Shown here in pieces: positions 47,601 to 61,049 of a stretch of DNA of 64,000 nucleotides. Within the stretch, counting starts at the first letter, position 1; every line of letters begins with the position of its first letter. The translations under genes were made by a program, and so were the position numbers. The notes under the pieces were generated by a model. It saw only the letters and a list, made by a program, of their open reading frames with translations. It searched no databases and was not told the DNA's origin. This DNA comes from Saururus chinensis (Eukaryota; Streptophyta; Magnoliopsida; Piperales; Saururaceae): positions 41,349,351-41,413,350 of the forward strand of contig CP141140.1 of assembly GCA_035235625.1 (NCBI GenBank), in the 5' to 3' direction.

Positions 47601-47994
47601 TAGATATGTTTGGTATAAATAGTTTTACACTAAAAATGAAAATTTTGCTTATTTTAATCACAAATCAATGTCTAAAAATTTCAAAACATTTAGCTACTGT
47701 CTTAAGATGTTAGGGTAATTTGGGACCTATCATCCGAATTTCGCACGTGTGGCCCACAGCAAGTCCCACCCCCCTAATGTTTTGGAAAAATAGTAAAAAA
47801 TTCCAAAAACTCCAAAAAAATCCCATTTGACTTATACTAATATAAAAACTATCAAAGTGAAGACAATTTGATTAAAAACCATTGTAAACCACTTTAAATT
47901 CAAAAATAGGTCAAAACCGATCAAAGTTAACATTAAAGCGCACAATAATTATTAAATCAAATAAACTGAATTGGTTGAGTTTAGGGATCTTACA
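44700..47994 (-). mobile_element. Solo LTR nested inside the solo LTR, 3,295 bp
   Basis: It begins TGTCATGCCCCGGACC and ends GGGATCTTACA, flanked by CATAA (44695-44699) and CATAG (47995-47999), 4 of 5 identical. The outer LTR sequence joins across it: 'caattacttccacata' + 'tgtgtgtaaaac' parallels an uninterrupted stretch near 46300 ('aattacccccacatgtgtg') in this inner copy. A reversed TATA ('tttatttatagaagg') lies at about 47569. Same family as its host, so it is an insertion of one family member into another. Confidence 0.88.
45375..45760. repeat. Minisatellite, about 57-bp unit, 6-7 copies
   Basis: The unit 'catgagaagtgtctctacca' + 'cacaatcataccatgcataa' + 'tcatcacatttaacctg' is repeated nearly perfectly from about 45480 to 45700, with looser copies on both sides. 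It lies inside the inner solo LTR and makes the artificial repetitive minus-strand frame at 45475-45678. It is also seen, more degenerate, in the outer LTR at about 43790-43920. Confidence 0.92.
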
Positions 47995-50936
47995 CATAGT
48001 GTGTGTAAAACAATAATGCTCAAATCTAAGCATTGGCATACGCATCATGATCAAATCCTCATTATACAATACACATTCTTTCATGATTATATCATGGTTC
48101 ATTCTTACTAAAATAATGAATAAAATCCTGCAAAAACCTCAAAAAATACAAGTCTGAGTCAATTACAACTGCATGCTAGGCTTAGTTAAGCATAACCATC
48201 ACCATGCTTAAGCTAGACATATAAATATAATTTACCCATAATTTAGCATAACATGTGAAAGCATACATGCCCATTCTCATGCTTTAAATTTGCTGGAATC
48301 ATAAGTAAAAACATGGAGAATCACTCAACATGAATTTAGGATAAGAAGAATAACATGCTAATAACTAATAACATGTAACCAATTTCATACTTGAACAACA
48401 TCATAACTTTCAAGATAATTTTCATGTCTTCATAGTAGTATTTTCATGTAAAAATAACTCATCATAATCATACTAAAGGAGGTTTAAGAAGAAGAACATG
48501 GAAATGGACAAAATACACAAAATGACAAATTACAATTTGGCCATTTGATCGGCCAAATGGCCTTTCGAACGCCTGTCCATTTGATCAGCTAGATGGCCAT
48601 TAGAACACCTGGCCATTTGATTGGCCTGTAGGGCCCTTCAAACGCCTGTACAGTGAAATCTGGTTTGTCTTCAGCCTTGCGAATCCAAAACCGAAAATAC
48701 ACAAAATCGACAAGAACATCCAAATGTCACTTCCAAACATCATAATATTGAAATATAAGCTTAGGAAATGATAGATCTAGTCATTTATCAACTAAAACAT
48801 ACAAAAAATTACTAAAAGAACATGCTTCAATTAACCCACCATTAAAGATCAACATAAGGAAAAACCTACATAAACCATTCCAAACCACAAATCCAAAACA
48901 TAAATCCATTCAAGAAGACAACCCTTACCTTCAGTGAGCTTTTAGTCCAAAATCAAAGCTTCAATCTCATCAAATCCCAACCCAAAGTTAGGGTTTCGTT
49001 AATACATTAATAAATTTGATTACTTAAGCTTAAATCACCTGAAAACTTGTAGATCTAGGGTTTTCTTTGCTTAAAAACAAAAATCCCTCATTAGAGGCTT
49101 GAAATATGGATAAAAAATAGAAACTTTAGTAAGGTAAAATAAGATTCAACCTTAGAAAAGATGAGATTAAAAAAGATTAAGCAAAAACCTAAGAGATTAA
49201 TGAAAAATCAAGACTAATCTTACCTAAATCAAGCTTTCCTTCTTTGGTATGAGAATTAGGGCTTCTCAGCCTCCCATATCTCAACCCTTCCCAATTGGGA
49301 ACAGAGCTGAGATTTTCTATTTATAGTAAATTATGGGGTATATATATTAAAAATTGGGGTAAAAATAGAATTTCGTACTAAAAATATGTAATTTGCTCAT
49401 TTTAGGTCTAAAATGAAATTTAAAAATTTTGAGACTCTTTAATATTGAAATAAGTTGGTTTTAGGGTCTCGTGGGATCTTCATCCCAAAACACAAATGTG
49501 TGGCCTACGGTGGGACCCACACCCTAATTTTTCAGAAAATCCCATAAAATTCCCTACAAATCACAGAATTTAAGTTTAGTATGAAAACTTATGAAATCAA
49601 ATGAAACCTCAATAAAACCATCATTATCCCCTTTTTAACGCCAAAACAAGACATACTGGCCAATTAACACCAAAACTACATAATAACAACATAATTAATT
49701 AAGATAGACCAGGTTAGGGTTAGGGATCTTGCAAGCTTGACATATAGAGGCCGGTTGTGTGTGCCAAACTCCATGGAGCTTAAGGAGTGCATCCTATCAG
49801 AGGCACATCATTCTAAGCTCTCCATTCACCCATGGGGAACCAAGATGAATAATGATTTGAAGAGGACTTTTTGGTGGAGCAGCATGAAGAGAGACATTGT
49901 TTCCTTTGTATCTAAATGCCTTATTTGCCAGCAAGTTAAGGTAGAGCATCATCATCTAGGTGGTATGCTACAACCATTCCTATCTCGGAGTGGAAGTGGA
50001 AGAACATAGTTATGGACTTTATTTTCAAACTTCCAAGATCGCAGTGGTAACGACACGGTGTGGGCCACCAAGTCCGTGCACTTTATAACGATAAGGATGA
50101 CTACTTCCTTGGATGTGCTAGCTGCCTTGTATGTGAAGGAGGTTGTGCAGTTGCATGGTGTTTTGGTGTCCATTGTCTCTGACTACAATCCTCTCTTCAC
50201 CTCCCAATTTCGGTAGAGTCTTCAGTAGGCCTTGGGTACATCGTTACATCTTAGCTCAGCCTATCATCCCCAGATCGATGGGCAAGCTGAGAGGACCATC
50301 CAAACACTTGAAGACATGCTTTGGGCATGTATACTTAAGTGGAAAGGCAGTTGGGAACAGTTGGTAGAGTTTTCTTATAATAATAGTTATCAGGTGAGCA
50401 TTAAGATGACACCTTTTAAGGCACTCTATGGGTGTTCGTGTCGATATCCCCTTTGTTGGAGTGAGATTGGGTAACATCTTCTTATTGGTCTTGACCTTGT
50501 GCAACAATTGGTGGAGAAGATCTGACTCATTCGGGAGAGGTTCCAAATGGTGCAGAGTCGCAAAAGAGCTATGCCAACAAGAGGTGGCAAGACTTAGAGT
50601 TTGATGTGGTAATCATGAGTTCTTCAAAATCTCTCCTTCCCGTGATGTTGTTCATTTTGGCGAGAAGGTAAAAGTATCTCCTCACTTTATTGGACCATTT
50701 GAAGTCCTTGAGTGCATTGGCACTGTGGCTTATTGGATGGCCCCACCTCCTCAGCTCACGAACATTCATAACATGTTCCATGTTTCACTTCTTCAAAAGT
50801 ATGAGCCAGATCCACCCCATGTGTTAGACTTTGAACCCTTGGAGCTTAAGGAGGATCTTTCCTATGTGGAGGCATTGGTGCGTATATTGGACAAGAAGGA
50901 GAAGACCCTTTGATGCAAGCACTACAACAAAATGTA

Positions 50937-51535
50937 CTATTAGCGATCTTTTATTAGTGACGCACAAACAAACGTCGCAAAAAACTACTATTTTCGACGC
51001 TTACAAAACTGTCACCATAAAATAAGCTATTAGCGACGCTTTTTATAAAGCGTCGCTAATAGTACAACTATTAGCGATGCTTTATCAAACCGTCACTAAT
51101 AGTTGCAATATTAGCGACTCTTTCTATAAGGCATCACTAATAGGAAACTTATTAGTGACACCTTCCATAAAGCGTCACTAATAGTTGTACTATTAGCGTC
51201 ACTTTATAAAAAATGTTGCTAATAGTACATGTATTAGCGATGCTTTTTTATAAGCGTAGCTAATAGTTACATTTTTAAATTTAAAATAAAAAAGTAGTAC
51301 TTTTCGTAACGCTTATTAGCGACGCTTTATAAAAAAATGCCGCTAATAAGTGTACTATTGGTGATGGTTTTCAGAAAGCGTCGCTAATAGTGTTTACACT
51401 AAAATGTAAACTAAGTAGCAACACATTTATTCACACGTCGCTAATGGCGACACTTGATTTAAGTGTCACTAGTAGTGTAAAAAATAGTGACGTTTGATAA
51501 AAAGCGTCCCTAATAGTAACTAATTATTAGTGACA
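50937..51535. repeat. Left subterminal repeat array of the CACTA element
   Basis: About twenty copies of a 10-12 bp word, 'ttagcgacgcttt' and its inverse 'aagcgtcgctaatag', many paired as short palindromes. In this superfamily such words bind the transposase. C-to-T / G-to-A variants (tagtgacg, cgtcacta) are common, as expected from methylated cytosine decay. Confidence 0.9.
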
Positions 51536-51539
51536 CTCA

Positions 51540-53400
<1,861 letters not shown>

Positions 53401-53406
53401 ATTCTG

Positions 53407-54516
53407 TTGCACTGTTATTTAAAACCCCAAAATTTATTAAGACTGTGCAACCTAATTACAATTGTCACTAAGGAGAACCTTAATTGTCTGAATAATTGGA
53501 ATGAGGTTGCAAATATAAGCTCCATAGATGCTTTCCATGTGTTTCATGTTAAATGGATGGAAAATTATCAAAGTTTGTTCTCATTGTCTCAATTGATTGA
53601 AGTGGTTTATGTTGATTAATTCTGCAACTTGGAAACTACTCAAGATGTACCCACTTTGATTCCAGTGGAAGAGATTGAATCTCTAGAACCTGGTCAAAAA
53701 CCATGAAACTGCTTCAAGCTCGTTTCTATCACCATCCTTTCCCTATAAAGATAAGTGTAACTTGTGATGGCAACAAATACCCTATGAAGTTGTGGCTAGA
53801 CATTGGATACTTCATTAGGCCACTGTCCATGGATTTGGATACTTTTACAAAGAAAGAATCTCAACTACCTGGGATGTTTGAGTATTCTAGTAGGTCATTT
53901 ATCTATTGCATAAGATGGATTATCTTCTCATTCTCATTGTTCAACACTGCTTCATTTGCATTATTGATATACAGTTTTTAATATTCAGGTAACCTTGTCA
54001 AGTGGGTCTTTGATAGAGGTGAATAGCATAGCAAAATGTGTCACCAATTCCATACATTATAGATATGGTGTTGAATATGATTATAATAATCTTGTAACTT
54101 CTTTAAGTCCTAGATGAACTTTGTAAGGGATAGGGTCTTCTTTTAGAAGTTAGGTGACCTTTCATGCTTTTTTGTAAAGCATCAGCCTTTTCAACTAAAT
54201 AACAGGTTACTTTGTAATTCAATAAGTGCACCTTTCGGGAATATCTTGAAAATTCAATTGACAAGGACCCATTGGTTAATGATGACAAATTTCTTCTGGT
54301 CTGCGGAAGCTTAGCATCAAAGATGCTTAACAATTCAAATATTTTTCTTTTGAGCGTGGATATGCCAATTACTGCCAAACTTGAAGATACTTTAGGTTTG
54401 TGTTTACGATTTAGTGCTGAAATCTTGAGCAACTCATTTCCTTGTCTTATTACATTAACGGTTCTTGAAGGTAAATGCTACGAATCATTGGATGTCATGG
54501 TAAGAGACAATATTTG
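53407..54516 (+). pseudogene. Captured fragment of a TPLATE-like gene
   Basis: Two plus-strand coding blocks separated by intron-like sequence. Block one (about 53640-53910) reads PVEEIESLEPGQKP, then after a frame change MKLLQARFYHHPFPIKISVT, LWLDIGYFIRPLSMDLDTF and ESQLPGMFEY. Block two (about 54220-54516) reads NDDKFLLVCGSLASKML, NIFLLSVDMPITAK, LCLRFSAEILSNSFPCLITL. This order and wording match, from memory, the C-terminal half of TPLATE, the adaptor-like subunit of the plant endocytic TPLATE complex. 53407-53619 (NLNCLNNWNEVANISS) may be the preceding part. Frame breaks show it is not functional. The presence of intron-like sequence means genomic DNA was captured, not mRNA. Identification needs a protein search. 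Confidence 0.6.
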
Positions 54517-54569
54517 TCCCGAATTTGTTAAATCGAAATGTGGCATAAAAATATTTGCTTTTTCTATAG

Positions 54570-54643
54570 GACTATAGTCGTGGCAAAAGTCCCGTTCGGG
54601 AAAGGGACAGGGATAAAAGACGTGATAGACATTGCCATCACAG
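54570..54643 (+). pseudogene. Captured Arg-rich exon with both splice sites
   Basis: A 74-bp segment follows a pyrimidine-rich acceptor ('ttgctttttctatag') and ends at CAG|gtatgag. It encodes DYSRGKSPVRERDRDKRRD, an RS/RD-rich stretch as in splicing-associated or other nuclear proteins. The composition differs from the TPLATE and LBD fragments, so it probably comes from a third gene. The parent gene is not identified. Confidence 0.45.
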
Positions 54644-54836
54644 GTATGAGCATTCTTCGGATTATGGATATGCATTGAAAATTTATGACCATTTACTTCC
54701 ATAATGGCTACTCCTATTCCTCATTTAATTTTCTCAAAGATTTCTAAATAATACTCTCCTTTGCATCATTGTTGCAATTGGAACTGCACCACAAGTTGCA
54801 GAGGACTTATCTCCGTTTTTGCATAGTTTGAAGTAA

Positions 54837-55046
54837 ATGGCGAGCTCCACCACCTCACCCTATGACTTATGCAAGATCCTCGTGTGCAAGTGCCAGTCAG
54901 AGTGTGTGTTTGCTCCCTACTTCCTGGACTAGCCTCCCAAGTTCGCCAACATGCTAAAGGTGTTCAGGGCCAGCAACATGACCAAGCTCCTCAACAAGCT
55001 CCACCCCCATTAGCGGGAGGATCACCAGTGAACTGGACCCTCTTAA
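54837..55046 (+). pseudogene. Captured 5' fragment of a LOB-domain (LBD) gene
   Basis: Starting at an ATG, the frame reads MASSTTSPYDLCKILVCKCQ, then SECVFAPYFLD-stop-PPKFANMLKVFRASNMTKLL and NKLHPH-stop-RED. The LOB block has a CX2CX6CX3C zinc-binding motif followed by a 'VFAPYFP…KFANVHKVFGASNV' core. Here the first Cys residues are partly lost (C at 'LC', 'VCKC', 'SEC' remain in altered spacing) and stops interrupt the frame. A frameshift follows before PVNWTLL (canonical VNSL). It is a fragment of a plant transcription factor gene, inactive as protein. The match in length and order over about 65 residues is strong. Confidence 0.8.
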
Positions 55047-55249
55047 GGGTGTCAATTCTGCATATCATAATATATTTTTGTCCATTAGAGGTAGAAATTA
55101 ATCGAAAAGAACATAAATTATATCATAAGCTGAGATTTTAAATTGTATTTGAGATATGATTGTATGGATATAATAATAAATTATAGATGTAATTTTTATT
55201 TGTATTTAGCGTATCATTATATATATATATATAGATATATATTAATTTT

Positions 55250-56000
55250 TATTATTGAGCAACGCTCAATGAGTGTCGCTAATGGTTCCTTTCATAATAG
55301 CGATGCTCAATATATGTTGCTAATAATCGTATTAGCGATGCTTAATAAGCAGAACAAATGGTTATTTTTAAATTTATTCAATAGTGACGTTAAATAAATT
55401 ATGCTAATAATCATATTAGCGACACTTAGTAAGCATCGCTATAAACATTTACTATTAGCGACGCTTAGTTACTAAGCATCGCTAATATGATTATTAGTGA
55501 TGCTTTGCAAGAGCGTCACTAATATGATTATTAGCGACGCTTCGCAAGATTGCTGCTAATGTATATGTTTATTGAAAAAATTAAATAAACATCGTTAATA
55601 CATATATTATTAGCGACAGTAATAAAATCGTCGCTAATATAAGTTATTATTAGTGACAGTAAAAAACCATCGCTAATACATATTACTAGTGACGCAAAGT
55701 AAACTGTCACTAATACATATTATTAGTGATGCTTATAAAACTGTCGCCAATACACATTATTAGCGACGCTAATAAAACCATCGCTAATACACATATTAGC
55801 GATGCAAATTAAACCGTCGCTAATACTAATTATTAACGACGCAAATGAAATCGTCGCTAATGCCTATTATTAGTGACACATTTTGTTTTATGTTGCGATT
55901 TAGTATTAGCGATAGGGTTATTTGTGACACTCCATAAGAGTCATAAATACCCTTTAGCGATGCTTTTAATAGTATTAGCAACGCTTAAGAGTGTCTCTAA
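55250..56000. repeat. Right subterminal repeat array of the CACTA element
   Basis: The same 10-12 bp words as at the left end and as at 31535-32150, about 25 copies, for example 'ttagcgacgcttagttac' and 'cgtcgctaatac'. Pairs of direct and inverse words with short spacers form many small hairpins. Confidence 0.9.
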
Positions 56001-56023
56001 TACTCTTATTTGTTGTAGTGAAG

Positions 56024-56174
56024 GTATTCCTGTTAGTGAAGGTCATATGGCTGAATCACAAAGTGGAGGAAGCCATGTGGGAGCGAGAAGACGAAGTAAA
56101 GGAGAAATACCTCATCTTTTTACTATCAACTGATAAAGAATTTTGGGGACAAAATTCCTATAAGGATGGAAAGA
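56024..56174 (+). pseudogene. Pol 3' end of the Del element after the CACTA insertion
   Basis: Contains NHKVEEAMWEREDEVKEKY, the counterpart of the chromodomain-like tail at about 20510, then the PPT 'aaggatggaaaga' immediately before the 3' LTR. Comparison with 20440-20520 shows that sequence around the CACTA site has diverged but is collinear. Confidence 0.8.
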
Positions 56175-59100
56175 TGTAAGATCTTTAACTTTAATTCAGT
56201 CTAATTTTGATTTAATTATTTGTTATTTTGTAGTTTTTCTTTAATTTACCGGTTTGACTCGATTTTGGGGTTAAAGGTTGATAATGATAGTTTTAATAAG
56301 ATTTTCTCTCATTTTATAAGTTTCTATATCAAACTTAATTTATTCTATTTTTAGGAATTTTTGGTATTTTATGAGAATTTCTCATAAATTTAGGGCATAG
56401 ACCCCACCATGGACCCCACGTCCATGCTTGGATGGTGAGGGTCCCACAAGACCTCGAACTATACTTATTTCATGTTAATGAGTTTCAAAAATTTTAAATT
56501 CATTTTTAGCCTTAAAATGAGCAAAATGAACCATTTAGGGCACTAAATTATATTTATAACCCAACATTTAGTATTTACACCCCAATGACTTGCTATATAA
56601 GGAAATTACTAGCACATTTTCCAATTGAAAAGGGCTGAGATAGGAGGCTGATAAGTGCCCTAATCCCCATTGCCAAAGAATGAATCCAATTTAGGTATGT
56701 TTTAAGCCGTAATCCTCACTAATCTTCTTCAATTTTCTCTTAATCTATCTTAATACTACCTTTCCCCAAATTGATTCTTGATTAATATTATTCAAATACT
56801 ATTTTTAATCTCTATTTTAGACCCTAAAAGAGGAATTTTCGTTTTAAATCAAAGGGAACCCTAGATCTACATGTTTCCAAAGTTATTTAAGCTTAATATT
56901 CAATTTTAATTAAGTATTAATCAAACCCTAACTTTGGATAGTGACTCTTGAAGAATAGAGCTTCGATTTGGACCCAAAAGCTCACTAAAGGTAAGAGGTC
57001 TTCCTTTTAAGCAAATTGATGCTTCAGATTTCAAGTTTAGAATGTTTCAAGTCAATTATTTCTCATGTTGGTGCTTTAATGGTGGATTAAATAAAACATG
57101 CTCTTTCTGTTGATTTTCTTGTGTTTTAGCTTAGCAATGACTAGATTTATCATGTTATATATTTTTTATTGTATTTTCTTGTGTTTTAGTTTAGAATGAG
57201 ATATTTTTACCTATAAATGCTATTGTGAGTGCTTGAATACTATATTGAAAACTATGATATAGTTCAAACATGATTTAAGTTATATATTTGTTTAGATTTT
57301 ATCAAGATATTCTCTTTGTCCTAAATTCATATTTGATAATTTTCCATGATTTATTGAGGATTCCAATAAGTTTAACCATGAGGTTGTGCATGTATGCTTG
57401 TACATGTGCTGATTTTTTGTGAACATTGTTTCCATGTTTTCGCTTAAGTATAGTGATGCTTATCCTTGTCTAAGTCTAGCATGATGTTATAGTTGTCTTG
57501 GACTTACATATTTCGAGGTTTTTAACATATTTTATTAATAATTTTTGTAAGGAAGGAAAAATTATGATAAAATGATGGATGCATGTGTATAGTATAGATG
57601 ATGGTTGATTCATGTTGCACAAGCCTTTGCTTAGACTTGGACACTACCATTATGTATACACTTGTGATGGTATTTGTGGTGATTATTTAACACAAATGGA
57701 CTATGAATGATGTGTATATGGACTTATTTGAGCATGTCTCTTATATTTGGACTCATGTAGCTTGCTCACGTATGTACTATGTTGCATGTATTATGAAAAT
57801 GATTTATGAATGAGATTTATCGTGATTAGCTATAGTTGATTTATTGGATGCCATTGGATACCATTACTTGCTAGATTAATCAATTAAAAGCTTATCGAAT
57901 TGGTTGGGTTCCAAAAGACATGATTTCATTTTGAATTTAGTCTTGATGAGCAGCATTATTTAAGACTTGGTACCTCTATGGGTTGAGAAGAGCTAAATGC
58001 TATATGTGTTATTGATTGAGATATCTGGACCCTAAGAATCCATGTAGTATGTCCGAGTGCACTGGCTTACAACCTATAGTGATCGGGAGCATCTTGATGA
58101 ACAAAATTGCTTGGGACCATCTTGATGAGTAGCCATGCTTGGGTTTGTCTTGATGAGCAGTAGTGCTCGGGACTATCTTGTTGAGCAATTTATGCTCAGG
58201 GCTTTGGCCTTGATGAGTAGGTTTATTTTTCTTTATGTATGAGACATTCACTACTTGTTATTGTTGCACGTGCATGTGATATTACACTCAATTACACTAT
58301 TATTGTGTAGGGATGAGGGAGCTTATGTTACACATATAGGTATGACTTAATTTACATGTTATGCATGATAGTGTGTTTGAGACACTTTTCATGAAAGGTG
58401 AATATTTTTATTAAGATTAGAGATGCATGATATGTTTGTGTTGAATAGTCGCTCATGTAGGATGTGATTATGTTACACAAGAGGTGTATGACTGATGTGA
58501 TGTTATGTTGAACCCATGATGCGTTGGAGGCATTAAACATTTACGATGGGATGTGATGGGTTATTGCATGATATGCAGGTGACTTTAATTATGTGATTTC
58601 ATGATATGCTATATAGCATGATATGCAGGTGATATGAGAATGTTGTTATGAGTAGACGCTTATGGATGGTAAATTATGACATGATTGCACAGGTTATATG
58701 GATATCCCATGATGAATGTGTATGATGGTTGATGATATGATAGACATTATGTGATTTACATGTGGTCTTTTGGATTTACTTTTCATAATGAAAAAAAATT
58801 TATTGAGCTTGAGGGTCACCCCTCTTTCTCGTGTTTTGTTTTGGGCTGCATGTTGTACCATGCAGGTGGTTAGGATGAACTTTATAAGGAACATATGGGT
58901 GATGATGTTGCTTAGGAGGGGTCATTTAGAGATATTGAGCTTTATGATTCTTTACATAGCTTGTTATATTGAGACTTATGTCTACTTGATTATGCTTCAT
59001 ACTCTACTTACCAAGATCAGCTTAGACTTTTGTTAGCCTGTGAGCTTAGACTATACTACTTGAGCCATGTGAGGGCTATGTTGGACTAAATATGTGGGTT

Positions 59101-59289
59101 ATGTGCATGGACTAATACTTAATTTGTGGTCCTTTATTTTCTCATTTCGCGCTTATACAAAGTTGATGTGCGCTACTCCGTTGTGAACTACCCGATTTAG
59201 GGGTTGTTTTCCGCAATTGAACGCTACTTCATCGCTTCGCGGCTTGGACTAAGTTCAGCTCGGGGGTTGGCAGGTGCCAGGGTGTGACA
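56175..59289 (+). repeat. 3' LTR of the Del element, 3,115 bp
   Basis: TGTAAGATCTTTAACTTTAA to GCCAGGGTGTGACA. It is parallel to the 5' LTR at both ends (for example 'aagtattaatcaaacc', 'ggtgctttaatggtggatta') but contains a large central block missing there. TATA-like 'gctatataagg' at about 56592. A short tandem repeat around 'cttgatgagcag' (about 58090-58220) and many 'tgatatgcaggtga' words lie in the central block. Confidence 0.88.
58085..58225. repeat. Short tandem repeat 'tcttgatgagca…'
   Basis: Four or five copies of a 35-40 bp unit containing 'catcttgatgagtag' / 'gtcttgatgagcagtagtgctcggg' inside the 3' LTR. Confidence 0.75.
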
Positions 59290-60415
59290 AGTACTATATT
59301 GACATGTGGTAAATATTTAAAAAATCTAAGAAAAGTATTTTTATAAAATTATCCTCAAATCAAATACCAATTCAAACTTATATTAAAGAGTATAAAGAAA
59401 CAAAGCATAGGTAAAATAAGAACTAAAGGTGAAAAGTGAATAAAATAGTGCAAAAACAAAAGTTCTATAGTTTCCCAATTTGCTTTATAAATAGTATGAT
59501 ATCAGTAATATATTTAACTAAGAATAAGTTTAAAATCAGAAGTCAAATATTATGACTTATGAGGTGTATAATTTTTGTTAAAAATTTATTGTAGATAAGA
59601 TATTTCTATAAGAGCCTTGTTTATATGAGTTCAGGCTCATGCGATCAAGCAACACTAGATTGGTTTCTACCCCCTAACACAATTAGATCTTGATCCGATG
59701 ACCCATGATACTCGGGCTTACACTGACAAGTGTGAACCCGGTTCAAACAAACTTTTACCCTTTTTATAATAATATTAGCTAATATTGTGATTGGGGAGCC
59801 AATGAGTTAGCTATCAAGTAACCATGTCAACTTAGAGTAGCAATGGCGTATAGCTTGAAAGGCAAATAGATATTAGAAACCTCATAACTTGATAATCCAA
59901 TAAGCAAAAAAATAGCCAGAGCTACTGCTCGCAACAACTATGGCTCCCTAGCCGTCGAGTCATGGCTGTCAAGAAGCTATAGCTCTAATGAGTTGCAATT
60001 CTAGCTATACATCCTCATCCAATAAATAGTGCATTAGTTGGATCTATCCCATTAAGGGAGGGGTTCTAGAGTCAATCCTACCCCCGTGGTAACTACTGTA
60101 TCCTTGAGGTGCGTATTATATTAATGGAAAAAAAGAGAGAAGGAACCACCATTACCCTTCCTCAACATCAATATCCTTCCCTAGCCATCTAAGTGAGCAA
60201 GTTTAATTATTTTCCATCTACTTTAAGTCTTCTAGTTCTACCGTCCATAGTTGTGTCTCACGTGAGTTATGACGACACTAGTTTGGGCTTGTTTGGAATA
60301 TAAAAATATGTAAAAAAGTCAAACAAGCGAAATAGTTAGAGAAAACTTCATTCAGTCAAATCAGGTGGAACATGGCACAATTTGGCCCAGATTGTACAGT
60401 GTTAATGGGGTGAGA
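59290..60415. other. Intergenic, no recognised gene
   Basis: After the target duplication AGTAC, AT-rich sequence with no coding similarity or obvious repeat. Confidence 0.5.
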
Positions 60416-60539
60416 TACTACTTGAAAGCTAGTGCACAAGAAGGGAAGTTTGGGGCTTTTTCGCTTGGAGGTCATGTGGATGATAAATGAGGAGTGTGAA
60501 GAGCTTAGTAGAAGAATTTGGGAGGAGGCAAGGTGGTGG

Positions 60540-60900
60540 TTGGGGCGTGCATGAGAGTCAAATTTAAAGGAAGGTGGCTACAGCTTGCGGGGTGAAGCTA
60601 TCTCAATGGAATTGTTATAAATTTGGGAATGTGTGGAGGTCAATTGGAAAATATAAGAATAAGTTGGTTCGTTTAGAGGAAAGCGGAGGGGAGGTAGCCT
60701 GGATAGAAGTGAGGAAGTTAAAGATTGAATTGAACAAATTACTGGCCAGAGATGAATAGCTTTGGCGGCAAAGATCTAAGGTGTTGTGTGGCTTAGGAGG
60801 GGTTACAGGAACACAATGTGCTTTCATGCTTGAGCCGCACTTCTTTTTCAAAAAATAAATAATAATGGCTGGCAGACCATGATGGTAGATGGGTTACTGG
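60540..60900 (+). pseudogene. LINE (L1-type) remnant 1
   Basis: Plus-strand reading: KLSQWNCYKFGNVWRSIGKY, then KLKIELNKLLARDE, stop, LWRQRSKVLCGLGG. This is the plant L1 linker between endonuclease and RT ('W…FGNV…I…L…E…[22 protein letters not shown]'). A stop replaces Gln and the frame is lost soon after. No RT core follows before copy 2. Confidence 0.7.
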
Positions 60901-61049
60901 AGATAAGATATGAGTTGGATGGTTTGAAATTTCTTTAGTGAGTTGTTTACCAATTTTTTTCTTTCAGACCATGATATTCTTGAGGTTACGAGGCGTGTGA
61001 ACTGAAGAGTGATCGAGGAGGACAGTGGGTTCCTTCCGGCTAAACAACT

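Larger units (their letters stand above)
43010..49733 (-). mobile_element. Reversed solo LTR, TSD AGCTT, itself interrupted
   Basis: It starts TGTCACGCCCCAGCGCC (inverse of an LTR end) and ends GGGATCTTGCA (inverse of TGTAAGATCC with one change). AGCTT flanks both sides (43005-43009, 49734-49738), and the host pol frame continues across. It contains the nested solo LTR 44700-47994, leaving 3.4 kb of its own sequence. No internal retroelement coding sequence is present. It includes 'ccatttgatcggccaaatgg'-type repeats (48537-48645) and a reversed TATA ('ctatttatagta', about 49317). Confidence 0.92.
42725..50919 (+). pseudogene. Pol remnant of the Del element, interrupted
   Basis: Part one (42725-43009) gives the end of RNase H and the spacer (YEEVIELKPEIAMEYACSWF, VEAQKRDEKTQAFKAKLREK). 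After the solo LTR (43010-49733, with TSD) the frame resumes at 49739 with LTYRGRLCVPNSMELKECIL. The integrase zinc region (AHHSKLSIH … CLICQQ) follows, then core pieces (HLSSAYHPQIDGQAERTIQT) and linker sequence to 50919. Several stops and small deletions break it. The Glu after the 'YHPQ-DGQ' motif is present (GQAERT), and the second catalytic region reads 'IVSDYN'. Protein family and order equal the copy at 18290-20629. The final part is at 56024-56174. Confidence 0.85.

Noticed and set aside
50937..51535. Regular short repeats as a regulatory or CRISPR-type array
   Set aside because: Words occur in both orientations with irregular spacing next to a CACTA terminus; these are transposon subterminal repeats.
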